Of a stretch of 64,000 nt of DNA, positions 33,199-42,390 are shown in pieces. The notes beneath the pieces were generated by a model. It worked only from the letters and a program-made list of their open reading frames with translations. It did no database searches and was not told the DNA's origin. The first letter of the stretch is position 1, and each line of letters opens with the position of its first letter. The stretch covers positions 1,178,001 to 1,242,000 of the forward strand of contig NZ_JAGTWY010000001.1 of assembly GCF_023657445.1 (NCBI RefSeq), read 5' to 3'. The translations under genes were made by a program, and so were the position numbers. The stretch comes from Marinobacter sediminum. Its GTDB lineage: Bacteria; Pseudomonadota; Gammaproteobacteria; Pseudomonadales; Oleiphilaceae.

Positions 33199-34851
33199 TT
33201 ACATATTCGGATAGTTGGGGCCGCCGCCACCTTCCGGGGTCACCCAGTTGATGTTCTGTGCAGGGTCCTTGATATCGCAGGTCTTGCAGTGAACACAGTT
33301 CTGGGCGTTGATCTGGAACTTCTTGCCGCTGCCGTCGTCTTTTTCGACCACTTCATACACGCCGGCCGGGCAGTAGCGTTGCGCGGGCTCGTTGTACTTT
33401 GGCAGGTTATCCCGCAGTGGGACCTCCGGATCAGTCAGTTGCAGGTGAACCGGCTGATCTTCCTCATGGTTGGTGTTTGAAATAAACACCGAGGTCAGGC
33501 GGTCAAAGGTCAGCTTGTTGTCCGGCCTCGGATAGCTGATCTGCTTCGCCTCGGAAGCAGGCTTCATAGTTGCATAGTCCGGCGTGGTGTCGTGGAAGGT
33601 AATCGGCAGACTGCCGCGCAGGATATTCTGCTCAAAGAAGGCGATCGCACCACCCACCACGTTGCCAAATTTGTGCATGGCCGGGCCGAAGTTACGCTCC
33701 GCATATAGCTCCTTGAACAGCCAGCTGTCTTCAAACTTCTTCTGGAAGCTGCTGATCTCTTCACCGCTCTTGCCGTCCTTGAGCGCCGCGAAAACTGCCT
33801 CTGCACCCAGCATGCCCGACTTCATGGCTGTGTGGGAGCCCTTGATCTTGGAACCGTTCAGGGTGCCGGCATCACAACCCAGCAGCAGGCCACCCGGGAA
33901 GCTCATCTTCGGCAGGGCGTTGTAGCCACCTTTGGTGATCGCGCGGGCGCCGTAGGAAACGCGCTTGCCGCCTTCGAGATATTTTTTGATTTCCGGGTGC
34001 AGTTTCAGGCGCTGGAATTCCTCGAACGGGCTCAAGTGCGGGTTGCTGTAGGAAAGATCCGTGATCAGGCCCACGTAAACCTGGCCGTTTTCCAGGTGAT
34101 ACAGGAAAGAACCGCCGGTGGAACCGCTCTCCTTCAGTGGCCAGCCGGTCGTATGCACAACCAGGCCCGGCTCGTGTTTGGACGGATCAATATCCCACAG
34201 CTCCTTGATACCGATGCCGTAGTGCTGCGGATCCTTGCCTTCGTCCAGCTTGAAATCGTTGACCAGACGCTTACCGAGGTGGCCGCGGCAGCCTTCTGTG
34301 AACAGGGTGTATTTGGCGCGCAGCTCCATACCCGGCATATAGCCGTCTTTTTCGGAACCGTCACGGGCTACGCCCATGTCACCGGTAATGATGCCTTTAA
34401 CCTGGCCATCTTCAACGATGGTCTCGGAAGCCGCAAAGCCAGGATAAACTTCAACGCCCAGCTGTTCTGCCTGCTCGGCGAGCCAGCGGCACAGGTTACC
34501 GAGGCTGATAATATAGTTGCCGTGGTTGTGCATGTTCTTGGGCACAAAACCATTCGGGATCTTGGTCGCTTTGTCCTGGTCTTTCAGCAGGAAAATATCG
34601 TCGCGGGTGACCGGCGTGTTCAGCGGGGCACCTTTTTCTTTCCAGTCCGGAAAGAGCTCGTTGAGGGCAGTGGGCTCGAATACAGTACCGGCCAGGATGT
34701 GCGCGCCGATTTCAGACCCTTTCTCTACCACGCATACGGTCAGTTCATCGCCAGCTTCCTGTGCCAACTGCATGACACGACAAGCTGCCGACAGGCCAGC
34801 AGGGCCGCCGCCGACGATCAGAACATCAAATTCCATCGATTCGCGTTCCAC
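33199..34851 (-). CDS. Electron transfer flavoprotein-ubiquinone oxidoreductase
   Basis: 550 aa inner-membrane-associated enzyme passing electrons from reduced ETF to ubiquinone. The FAD motif is VLIVGGGPAGLSAACRV; ARAITKGGYNALPK and PGGLLLGCDAGTLN are family blocks. The C-terminal [4Fe-4S] ferredoxin-like domain is clear (YCPAGVYE, then NCVHCKTCDIKDP). GTG 34851 is chosen as start: GAGGAG lies six bases ahead and it yields MERESMEFDVLI, like Pseudomonas homologues, whereas ATG 34836 has no ribosome site. It is divergent from etfBA, its redox partner. Confidence 0.97.
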   Translation of the reverse strand: MERESMEFDVLIVGGGPAGLSAACRVMQLAQEAGDELTVCVVEKGSEIGAHILAGTVFEPTALNELFPDWKEKGAPLNTPVTRDDIFLLKDQDKATKIPNGFVPKNMHNHGNYIISLGNLCRWLAEQAEQLGVEVYPGFAASETIVEDGQVKGIITGDMGVARDGSEKDGYMPGMELRAKYTLFTEGCRGHLGKRLVNDFKLDEGKDPQHYGIGIKELWDIDPSKHEPGLVVHTTGWPLKESGSTGGSFLYHLENGQVYVGLITDLSYSNPHLSPFEEFQRLKLHPEIKKYLEGGKRVSYGARAITKGGYNALPKMSFPGGLLLGCDAGTLNGSKIKGSHTAMKSGMLGAEAVFAALKDGKSGEEISSFQKKFEDSWLFKELYAERNFGPAMHKFGNVVGGAIAFFEQNILRGSLPITFHDTTPDYATMKPASEAKQISYPRPDNKLTFDRLTSVFISNTNHEEDQPVHLQLTDPEVPLRDNLPKYNEPAQRYCPAGVYEVVEKDDGSGKKFQINAQNCVHCKTCDIKDPAQNINWVTPEGGGGPNYPNM

Positions 34852-35378
34852 GTTGGTCTCCTCAAACTTCTTGAATGGATATTGTGTGCCCACAGGCGAA
34901 TTCAGGGGCGTCATCATACCGGTAAAAATGCCTATAGACGACTCTAAAAGGCTGAATTCGCCAACTCGTCCAGACAAAAGGATAGCGTATTTGAAGAATC
35001 AAACAAACGTTTGTTTGAAATTCTGGCTGACCTTTGGCATTGTACGTGAACACCGAAACATCGTGTGTTCTGAGTCGTTTTTTAGTATCGTCTCACGGCG
35101 ATGCCGAGTCAACACCGGTCAATCGGCTTTAAAAACGCTCCTGGCGCGTCGAACGGGGCTATTGACCCGCTCAACCTTTGCCTGCAGTATTAGTCCGCCG
35201 TGACAGCAGGCCCCGCGTGAGGAAGCTGTTTGTAACGTTCGGTCTGAAGGCCCATAATTCTAGCTTCATACCGATACGACAGGAATCAAGAATGCTCTGT
35301 TAACCGCTACTGCGGGGTCCTTTAAAGAGTGTTTCTGATTGCGAGTCTTTAAACCCATCGTAGAAGAACGAGGAATCT
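34852..35378. other. Divergent promoter region, ETF-QO / etfBA
   Basis: About 530 bases with no convincing ORF. It contains a 20-base perfect palindrome near the ETF-QO side and AT-rich stretches on both flanks. The etfB side (35200-35378) has AGGAA-rich leader sequence before the ATG. Confidence 0.6.
34999..35018. promoter_or_regulatory. PsrA-like operator palindrome
   Basis: TCAAACAAACGTTTGTTTGA is a perfect 20-base palindrome, 148 bases upstream of the ETF-QO start. PsrA, a fatty-acid-responsive TetR repressor of Pseudomonas, recognises CAAAC-N-GTTTG-type sites and controls beta-oxidation and ETF genes. The match is visible; which regulator binds here is inference, since no psrA gene lies in the window. 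Confidence 0.65.
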
Positions 35379-36128
35379 ATGAAGGTTCTGGTCGCTGTAA
35401 AACGAGTAATCGACTACAACGTAAAGGTGCGTGTCAAGCCGGACAACACTGGTGTTGATCTCGCCAACGTCAAGATGGCAATGAACCCGTTCTGTGAAAT
35501 CGCGGTTGAAGAAGCGGTTCGCCTGAAGGAAAAGGGTGTTGCCAGTGAAATCGTGGTGGTTTCTATCGGCCCGAAAGCATGCCAGGAGCAGATTCGCACT
35601 GCACTTGCCCTGGGCGCGGACCGCGGTATCCACGTAGAAACAGATGAAGAGGTTCAGTCTCTCGAAGCGGCCAAGCTGCTGAAGTCTGTTGTCGAGAAGG
35701 AAGAGCCGAAAATGGTTATTCTCGGCAAGCAGTCCATTGATTCCGACAACAACCAGACTGGCCAGATGCTGGCCGCGCTGACCGGTATGGCTCAGGGCAC
35801 CTTCGCTTCCGAAGTGGTTGTTGAAGGCGACAAGGTTAACGTTACCCGTGAGGTAGACGGTGGTCTGATGACCCTTTCCCTGAACCTGCCGGCGGTTGTT
35901 ACCACCGACCTGCGTCTGAACGAGCCGCGCTACGCTTCTCTGCCGAATATCATGAAGGCCAAGAAGAAGCCGCTTGAGTCGGTGAGCCCGGCTGATCTGG
36001 GTGTCGACGTTGCTCCGCGCCTGTCCACTCTGAAGGTTGAAGCACCCGCTTCCCGTCAGGCAGGTGTCAAAGTGGCTGATGTTGCTGAGCTGGTCGATAA
36101 ACTGAAGAACGAAGCGAAGGTGATCTAA
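35379..36128 (+). CDS. etfB: Electron transfer flavoprotein subunit beta
   Basis: 249 aa. It opens [19 protein letters not shown], with [16 protein letters not shown] and the signature [30 protein letters not shown], then [31 protein letters not shown]. It binds AMP and accepts electrons from acyl-CoA dehydrogenases jointly with EtfA. The stop codon abuts the etfA start with no gap. Confidence 0.98.
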   Translation: MKVLVAVKRVIDYNVKVRVKPDNTGVDLANVKMAMNPFCEIAVEEAVRLKEKGVASEIVVVSIGPKACQEQIRTALALGADRGIHVETDEEVQSLEAAKLLKSVVEKEEPKMVILGKQSIDSDNNQTGQMLAALTGMAQGTFASEVVVEGDKVNVTREVDGGLMTLSLNLPAVVTTDLRLNEPRYASLPNIMKAKKKPLESVSPADLGVDVAPRLSTLKVEAPASRQAGVKVADVAELVDKLKNEAKVI

Positions 36129-37070
36129 ATGAGCATCCTTGTAATTGCTGAACATGACAACAGCAGCCTGAAACAGGCTACCCTGAATGTTGTAGCGGCT
36201 GCCAAGGCCATCGGCGGAGACATCGACGTACTGGTTGCCGGTGAGAACTGTGGTGCCGTTGCTGAAGCAGCTGCCAAGGCCGAAGGCGTTAACAAGGTAC
36301 TGGTTGCCGATAACGCTGCTTATGGTCACTTCCTGGGCGAAAACCTGGGTGAGCTGGTTGCCGAAGTAGGTAAGGGCTACAGCCACATCCTGGCCGCCGC
36401 TGGCACCGTGGGCAAAGACTTCATGCCACGTGTTGCTGCACTGCTGGACGTTGCCCAGGTTTCCGACATCATGCGTGTGGAGTCCGAAGACACCTTCGTT
36501 CGCCCGATCTACGCTGGTAACGCCATTGCCACTGTAAAATCCAGTGACAGCATCAAGGTGGTTACTGTTCGTCCGACCGCGTTCGACCCGGTTGCTGGCG
36601 AAGGTGGCTCTGCCGCCGTTGAACAACTGGACGTTGTAAAAGACGCTGGCCTGTCCCAGTTCGTAAGCGAAGAGCTGGCCAAGTCTGACCGTCCTGATCT
36701 GGCAAGCGCCGGTATCGTTGTTTCCGGTGGTCGCGGCATGCAGAACGGCGACAACTTCAAGATGCTGGAGCAGGTTGCCGATCTGATGGGCGCAGCTGTT
36801 GGCGCTTCCCGTGCTGCGGTTGACGCCGGCTTCGTTCCGAACGACATGCAGGTTGGCCAGACCGGTAAGATTGTTGCTCCGCAGCTTTACATCGCTGTTG
36901 GTATTTCCGGTGCCATCCAGCACCTGGCCGGTATGTCTGACTCCAAGGTGATCGTTGCGATCAACAAGGATGAAGAAGCTCCGATCTTCCAGGTTGCCGA
37001 TTACGGCCTGGTAGCGGACCTGTTCGAAGCAGTTCCGCAGCTTGAAGAAGAGCTGAAGAAAGTTCTGTAA
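36129..37070 (+). CDS. etfA: Electron transfer flavoprotein subunit alpha
   Basis: 313 aa. The C-terminal FAD site [25 protein letters not shown] and [21 protein letters not shown] are diagnostic; [12 protein letters not shown] lies before it. Holds the FAD of the ETF heterodimer and feeds ETF-QO encoded on the other strand. A terminator follows at 37087. Confidence 0.98.
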   Translation: MSILVIAEHDNSSLKQATLNVVAAAKAIGGDIDVLVAGENCGAVAEAAAKAEGVNKVLVADNAAYGHFLGENLGELVAEVGKGYSHILAAAGTVGKDFMPRVAALLDVAQVSDIMRVESEDTFVRPIYAGNAIATVKSSDSIKVVTVRPTAFDPVAGEGGSAAVEQLDVVKDAGLSQFVSEELAKSDRPDLASAGIVVSGGRGMQNGDNFKMLEQVADLMGAAVGASRAAVDAGFVPNDMQVGQTGKIVAPQLYIAVGISGAIQHLAGMSDSKVIVAINKDEEAPIFQVADYGLVADLFEAVPQLEEELKKVL

Positions 37071-37086
37071 CTTTCTGAATAGCTTG

Positions 37087-37114
37087 AAAAAGGCACCTAC
37101 GGGTGCCTTTTTTG
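37087..37114 (+). terminator. Intrinsic terminator after etfA
   Basis: AAGGCACC-TAC-GGGTGCCTT stem with a T-rich tail, 17 bases after the etfA stop. Confidence 0.9.
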
Positions 37115-37178
37115 TTGGGTGCTCATAAAATACCACCCATGAAAACGATTTCTGGATGCCTGAACGGATACGAGAGCA

Positions 37179-38021
37179 ATGACGATAACCCCCTTTGACG
37201 CTTTGGCCTGTCCGCTGGACGGATGCCCTCTCGCCCCCATAGACAAAAGCTGGCGCTGTGAAAATGGGCACAGCTTTGATGTGGCCCGTCAGGGGTACGT
37301 GCATCTTTTACCGGTTCAAAAGAAACGCTCACTGGAGCCTGGCGACAGCAAGGAGATGGTGGCCGCCCGCCAAAGATTCCTGAATGAAGGTTTTTACGAG
37401 CCGATTTCCCATGCGGTAAACGACGCTGTTATTGAAGCGCTGCCCACTGACCGAGTTGTCTCGATACTGGATGCAGGTTCAGGTGAAGGGTATTACCTCC
37501 GCCGGCTGGCATCTTCCGTTGACGGCCAAAACAGTCTTTCCCTGATGGGTGTCGATATATCGAAATGGGCGGTATTGGCGGCAGCAAAACAGGATCGCCG
37601 GGTACGATGGGTGGTAGGAAGCAACGCCAACCTGCCAGCCTTGCAGGCGTCGGTTGATCTGGTTCTTTGCCTGTTTGGTTTCCCGGTCTACAGCGAGTTT
37701 TCCAGAGTGCTCAGGCCCGGTGGACAACTGGTGCAGGTTGATGCCGGGGCAGATCACCTCCGGGAACTGCGTGAGGTTATCTATCCCGAGTTGAAACCAT
37801 CCGGTGAGGCCGGGGCAATGTCTCCTGATGGCTTTCGCCTGATCGATTCCACAGCGTTACGATTTGAGGTTTCCCTGCCTGACAAGGAACGGATTGCGGA
37901 CCTGCTGGCGATGACTCCACATCTTTACCGGGCCAATGCCGAGGGTCTTGAGAAAGCAGCCGCACTTGAATCACTGGACGTCACCGTGGACGTGGTACTG
38001 AAGCGTTTTGAGAAGTTGTGA
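37179..38021 (+). CDS. rlmA: 23S rRNA (guanine-N1)-methyltransferase RlmA
   Basis: 280 aa. An N-terminal zinc ribbon (ACPLDGCPL, then WRCENGHSFD) precedes VARQGYVHLLPVQKK and a class I SAM domain with ILDAGSGEGYYLRRL and a CLFGFPVYSEFSRVLRPGG post-motif. Methylates G745 of 23S rRNA in E. coli. It converges on two small membrane-protein genes. RlmA is the best match to the overall order; the paralogous TlrB/RlmAII would be the alternative. Confidence 0.92.
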   Translation: MTITPFDALACPLDGCPLAPIDKSWRCENGHSFDVARQGYVHLLPVQKKRSLEPGDSKEMVAARQRFLNEGFYEPISHAVNDAVIEALPTDRVVSILDAGSGEGYYLRRLASSVDGQNSLSLMGVDISKWAVLAAAKQDRRVRWVVGSNANLPALQASVDLVLCLFGFPVYSEFSRVLRPGGQLVQVDAGADHLRELREVIYPELKPSGEAGAMSPDGFRLIDSTALRFEVSLPDKERIADLLAMTPHLYRANAEGLEKAAALESLDVTVDVVLKRFEKL

Positions 38022-38031
38022 TTCCAGGCAA

Positions 38032-38508
38032 TCAGCGGCTACCGTCTGCAGAACCTTTCTCTCCGGGTTTTCTGGAGACAATCCGCTTTTCCGCCTTCCC
38101 GATAATCAGGGTATCCGCCAGGATGTGCAGGGCCTTGTTCGTGGTCCGCACGGTCCGATAGATTTGTTGGCTGGTCTCATCGTGCGTTTCCCTTGCCTTG
38201 CGTGCGCTCTTCCGGAATTCTTCATCCCGGGAGAATAGGTCGATCAGGCCAAACGTGGTGTTCGAGATAGCTTTATGCAGCTTTTCGACGGCACTGGCAC
38301 CGCCGGACACGGAATCTTCCAGAAGTCTGGCCCGGTTCCGAACCTCCATAAGATCCATTCGGCTTTTCTGGATAGCACTGTTTGCTGCACGGCGGTGAGA
38401 GTTCAGGATTCTGGTCTGTCTGCGGCAGAGCAGGAGCTGCCAATAGGCATAGCAGAGCCCACCGGTGGCAATGAGAAGCAGGGCGGACGCAATGGCTGTA
38501 GTGATCAT
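38032..38508 (-). CDS. Membrane-anchored coiled-coil protein
   Basis: 158 aa. One N-terminal membrane helix (residues 5-28, AIASALLLIATGGLCYAYW), then a long charged helical region up to residue 130, and a basic tail. No recognised domain. It lies 12 bases after another single-pass membrane protein on the same strand, and the two may form one unit. Function unknown. Confidence 0.6.
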   Translation of the reverse strand: MITTAIASALLLIATGGLCYAYWQLLLCRRQTRILNSHRRAANSAIQKSRMDLMEVRNRARLLEDSVSGGASAVEKLHKAISNTTFGLIDLFSRDEEFRKSARKARETHDETSQQIYRTVRTTNKALHILADTLIIGKAEKRIVSRKPGEKGSADGSR

Positions 38509-38520
38509 GATGCAGTGCTC

Positions 38521-38850
38521 CTATCGATATTCAATCTGCATTTTCACGTCAATTTCCCGTTCGGCCAGTTCTTCCTCAAGTTCCTTCATCACTTCCTGAT
38601 AAACCATTTTGCGGACCATCACAGGCAGCTTGTCTGCCAACACACGGGCCGACCGGGATTCGCGCTTGGCCAGGGCAATCGGATTCACTACCCGTAACGT
38701 AAGAATGAGCTCCGGGTCTTGCTCCGGGCCTGTTATGTTGTCGCTCTCCATCATCTGGGCAATGAGCTTGCGTTGTTCCCGAACCTGCCAGCATAGAAAT
38801 CCGCTGAAAAGAACGAGTAGCAGGCTGAGTATTACCAGGAATGTGGTCAA
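38521..38850 (-). CDS. Small single-pass membrane protein, TTG start
   Basis: About 109 aa. The frame is open far upstream, but the useful start is TTG 38850: GTGGAGG lies six bases before it and the membrane helix (TTFLVILSLLLVLFSGFLCWQ) begins there. The remainder has a basic stretch, then a Glu-rich amphipathic helix. Family not recognised. Paired with the gene at 38032-38508. Confidence 0.55.
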   Translation of the reverse strand: MTTFLVILSLLLVLFSGFLCWQVREQRKLIAQMMESDNITGPEQDPELILTLRVVNPIALAKRESRSARVLADKLPVMVRKMVYQEVMKELEEELAEREIDVKMQIEYR

Positions 38851-39054
38851 ATCGAACCTCCACGGTATCGTGCAATTGGTGCCCTGCAGTTTGCCTGAGT
38901 ACGGATGACAAGCGATTGGCCCGGACGACGTCAGTGGGAATGCGCCCGGGAAAGTAGACCGGCGGCAAAACTGGCAAGATCGTTTGCAGTATGATCTGTC
39001 ACTATGCAGAATCAAACAGTTAAGACCGACCACCTAACGCTAAAGGAAGAAATC

Positions 39055-39471
39055 ATGGTTTGGTTCAAGGCATTGATTGCCGGTTTCCTGGCAACCCTTA
39101 TTTTTCATCAGGGTCTCTTTATGGTGTTCTATTTGGGCGGTATGGTCCCGGTTGCACCGTTTAATCTGGCTCCCGTTCCACCATTCGGAGTACCGGCAGT
39201 TGTGTCTCTGGCTTTCTTCGGCGGGCTCTGGGGCATTGTACTTTGGCTGATTCTCGGCCGCCTGGCCGGCATAGGGTTCTGGCTGGGGCATGTTCTGCTG
39301 GGTGCTATTGGCCCGACCGCCGTCGCTATGCTGGTGGTCTTTCCCATGAAGGGGCTTGATGTCTCGGCACAAACCTGGGTGGGCGGTTTGATGTTGAACG
39401 GCTTCTGGGGGCTCGGTGTTGCCATGTTCATGCGTCTTATGGGCGCTCGGGCGCCAGCCTCCGCCGCCTGA
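39055..39471 (+). CDS. Small integral membrane protein, 138 aa
   Basis: Four hydrophobic segments (MVWFKALIAGFLATLIFHQ, VSLAFFGGLWGIVLWLILG, FWLGHVLLGAIGPTAVAML, WVGGLMLNGFWGLGVAMFM). Start ATG 39055 follows AAGGAAG. Family not recognised. It is followed 44 bases later by the enoyl-reductase-like gene on the same strand. Confidence 0.65.
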   Translation: MVWFKALIAGFLATLIFHQGLFMVFYLGGMVPVAPFNLAPVPPFGVPAVVSLAFFGGLWGIVLWLILGRLAGIGFWLGHVLLGAIGPTAVAMLVVFPMKGLDVSAQTWVGGLMLNGFWGLGVAMFMRLMGARAPASAA

Positions 39472-39515
39472 CCCCATTTCGTACACTCAATCACACAGTA
39501 CAGTAAGGATGAGCA

Positions 39516-40757
39516 ATGACTAAAACAGCAGAAACGACCTACGACCTGGTTGTGTTCGGCGCCACCAGTTTTGTAGGGCAGATACTTACTCGTTATTTGC
39601 TCGACACCTACGGAGTGGGTAAATCAGTTAACTGGGCTATTGCCGGCCGCTCTGAAGGAAAACTGAACACGCTGAAAAACGGGTTAGGCAAAGACGGAGC
39701 AGCGCTTCCTGTCATTCTCGCCGACGCCGCGGATGAGAGCAGCCTCAAAAGCATGTGCGAACAGACCCGTGTCATTATTTCTACGGTTGGCCCTTATGCG
39801 CTCTATGGTGAACCACTGGTACAGGCCTGTGTCCGCGCCGGAACCGATTACTGCGATCTGACTGGCGAGGTTCAGTGGATCCGTAAAATGGTAGATCGTT
39901 ACGAGGATGAGGCGAAGGCCTCCGGGGCCCGAATTGTCCATTGTTGCGGCTTCGACTCCATTCCTTCGGATATGGGAGTGTGGTTCCTGCAGAATCAGTC
40001 AGAGGAGCTCTTTGGCACGCCTTGCCAGGATGTCCGCATGCGGGTCAAGGTTATGAAAGGTGAGTTCTCGGGTGGCACTGTGGCATCGATGATGAACATT
40101 GCCAAAGAAGCGGCGGCAGATCCGAAGTTGCGCAAGGAGCTTGCCAACCCGTTTTCCATCTGCCCACCGGATCACCGGTCTGAGACGCGGCAGCCGAGCC
40201 TGAAAGGCGCCGAGTACGACAAAACGTTTGATGCCTGGCTGGCACCATTTGTGATGGGCGCAATCAATACCCGGATTGTTCACCGTTCAAACGCGCTGCA
40301 AAACGCGCGCTACGGCAAAGAGTTCACCTATGACGAGGCCATGATGACTGGCCGCGGAATGAAAGGGCGACTGGCCGCTTACGGTATAACAGGGGGCCTC
40401 GGCGCGTTCTTCACGGCCTCTGCCATCAAGCCCACTCGCTGGCTGGTAGAAAAGTTTGTACCACAGCCGGGTGAAGGTCCAAGCCCGGAGGCCCAGGAAG
40501 CAGGTTACTACGATCTGCGGTTTGTTGGCCGTACAGCAGACGGCAAGACCATCATCACCAAGGTGACAGGAGACAGGGACCCCGGCTACGGCTCGACCAG
40601 CAAGATGCTGGGTGAAGCGGGCATGTGTCTGGCCTTCGATTTGCCAGCCGACCAGCCGGGCGGCTTCTGGACGCCTTCATCGCTGCTGGACGGTAAACTG
40701 ATGGAGCGTCTGACCAGCAAGGCCGGGCTGACTTTTGACGTGCTCGAGACCCGTTAA
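39516..40757 (+). CDS. Saccharopine dehydrogenase-fold oxidoreductase (trans-acting enoyl reductase-like)
   Basis: 413 aa. The N-terminal Rossmann motif VVFGATSFVGQILTRYLLD and the pattern ISTVGPYALYGEPLVQACVRAGTDYCDLTGEVQWIR are characteristic of the saccharopine dehydrogenase NADP-binding family whose mycobacterial members act as trans enoyl reductases in lipid synthesis. HCCGFDSIPSDMG is the next conserved block. In a non-mycobacterial host the substrate is not known; a lipid or polyketide-type double bond is plausible. Confidence 0.85.
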   Translation: MTKTAETTYDLVVFGATSFVGQILTRYLLDTYGVGKSVNWAIAGRSEGKLNTLKNGLGKDGAALPVILADAADESSLKSMCEQTRVIISTVGPYALYGEPLVQACVRAGTDYCDLTGEVQWIRKMVDRYEDEAKASGARIVHCCGFDSIPSDMGVWFLQNQSEELFGTPCQDVRMRVKVMKGEFSGGTVASMMNIAKEAAADPKLRKELANPFSICPPDHRSETRQPSLKGAEYDKTFDAWLAPFVMGAINTRIVHRSNALQNARYGKEFTYDEAMMTGRGMKGRLAAYGITGGLGAFFTASAIKPTRWLVEKFVPQPGEGPSPEAQEAGYYDLRFVGRTADGKTIITKVTGDRDPGYGSTSKMLGEAGMCLAFDLPADQPGGFWTPSSLLDGKLMERLTSKAGLTFDVLETR

Positions 40758-40773
40758 AACCGGGTACTGACGT

Positions 40774-42390
40774 CTATAAGTGAATCACGTGGTCGGTGTC
40801 CGGAAGGGCATCCGGCCCGTGGGCCAGGCTGATCACCGTTCTGCCTTCGAGCCACCGGTTCAATCTCTGGCTGATGGCCGTTCGGGTTCCCGCGTCAACG
40901 CCGGTAAACGGTTCGTCAAGGATCAGCAACTGAGCCCGGCTTAGCAGCACCCGACCCAGAGCAATACGCCGGGCCTCGCCACCGGACAGACGGCTGCCGG
41001 CGCTACCCAACCAGGTATCAAGCTGATCCGGCTCGTTGGCAAATCGATCGGCCATCCCCACCAGCTCAAGCACACGCCAGAGCTCGGCATCGCCGGCCTC
41101 GGGATTCCCCAACAACAGATTCGCCCGGAGCGTATCCTCGAAAAGAACGGTGCTCTGAGTGAGGTAGCTAAATTTCTCGGTCACCACGGTCCCACGAAAT
41201 GGCGTTACAAGACCGGCAAAGGTGTCAGCCAGGGACGATTTGCCACTGCCGGAATGCCCGATAATCCCAAGCCGCTCGCCCTTTTTCAGCTGCAAATCAA
41301 AGTGAGTAAACAGCGGGGCATGATCGTCGTGTTTCACGCTTAGATCCTGCGCCAGCAATGACAGACCCGGGGGGAGTTTCTCCCGTGAGTGCCCGACGGT
41401 CGTCAGCTCCTCCGGCGGCTGGCTGCCATGGTTCAACCGGTTAGCCGAGGCCTGGGTACCTCCAAGTTTGCCGAAGGCGTCTGGAAGCATCCCGTAGATT
41501 TCCGCCAGTCCCAGCAGCGCAATAGGCAGCAAAACCAGCACCGGCCCGGAGACCAGCCCTTTTTCGAAAAGCGTAAAGCCCGTCCACAGGGCGAATACCG
41601 CCGCAAGATTTATCAACAAATGGGTCATAGCCTGATGCCAGCCCACCCGGCCATCGGCCTTCGCCTGTTCTGATGTAAACCGGTGTGCCTGTCGCATCAG
41701 CCAGGCTGCATGTTTTCCCGTCCGCCCCGCAGCTGTCAGCTCCGCAAAGCCTTCGAGGTGCTCTACCACAGCCGTGCGGAGCTGCTCCTGCCGGTCGCTT
41801 TGCCGTCGGGCGATTCCGGCGGTGCGGAGATAAACACCAAGCGTTGCCAGTAGCAGGGCAGCCGCAAGAATACTTGCGAGGCCAAGTGCGATCACGCCAT
41901 CGAACAGAATGCCTGTCACAACGACCACCACGGCCGTTACCAGGAGCGCCAGCGAGAAAGGGGCTATAAGCCGGAGATAGAGGGTATCCAGGGCGTCTAC
42001 ATCGCTCGTTAGCCTGGACAGCCATTGTGCGCCGGTAAGGCTGCTACGATTCCCACGACTGGCTGTTGATAGTTTACCGAACAGGTCAACGCGTATATCC
42101 GTCAGCAGGCGCAGCACGGTGTCGTGGTTATAGACCCGCTCCAGATACCGTGAGACCGTTCTGGAAATCGCAAAGAACCGGATACCACCACCTGGCACGT
42201 AAAGATTAATACTGGCCTGAAGACCGGCAGCCAGAGCAAGACCAACCAGGGCTGTCTCGGTTATGAACCAGCCGGAAAGCGCCAGCAGGCCGATGCCGGA
42301 AAGCAGAGTCAGGAAAATCAACACACCACCCAGAACGAGACGACCGGGTCGGCAGAAAATCAGTCGCAGCCATGGCATGAGTTCATGCAT
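40774..42390 (-). CDS. cydC: Thiol reductant ABC exporter subunit CydC
   Basis: 538 aa half-transporter: six N-terminal membrane helices and a C-terminal ABC domain with Walker A GHSGSGKSS, signature LSGGEARRIALGR and Walker B LLILDEPFTG. With CydD it exports glutathione or cysteine to the periplasm, needed for cytochrome bd assembly. Last gene of the cydABDC operon; its start overlaps cydD by eight bases. Confidence 0.94.
   Translation of the reverse strand: MHELMPWLRLIFCRPGRLVLGGVLIFLTLLSGIGLLALSGWFITETALVGLALAAGLQASINLYVPGGGIRFFAISRTVSRYLERVYNHDTVLRLLTDIRVDLFGKLSTASRGNRSSLTGAQWLSRLTSDVDALDTLYLRLIAPFSLALLVTAVVVVVTGILFDGVIALGLASILAAALLLATLGVYLRTAGIARRQSDRQEQLRTAVVEHLEGFAELTAAGRTGKHAAWLMRQAHRFTSEQAKADGRVGWHQAMTHLLINLAAVFALWTGFTLFEKGLVSGPVLVLLPIALLGLAEIYGMLPDAFGKLGGTQASANRLNHGSQPPEELTTVGHSREKLPPGLSLLAQDLSVKHDDHAPLFTHFDLQLKKGERLGIIGHSGSGKSSLADTFAGLVTPFRGTVVTEKFSYLTQSTVLFEDTLRANLLLGNPEAGDAELWRVLELVGMADRFANEPDQLDTWLGSAGSRLSGGEARRIALGRVLLSRAQLLILDEPFTGVDAGTRTAISQRLNRWLEGRTVISLAHGPDALPDTDHVIHL

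Noticed and set aside
33832..34947. 371-codon plus-strand frame over ETF-QO
   Set aside because: ETF-QO is unmistakable on the minus strand, and this frame has no motif.
35349..37304. 651-codon open frame on the minus strand across etfBA
   Set aside because: It is antisense to two certain genes whose high GC third positions keep the opposite frame open; it has no domain, and the product is His/Asn-rich in a way typical of shadow frames.
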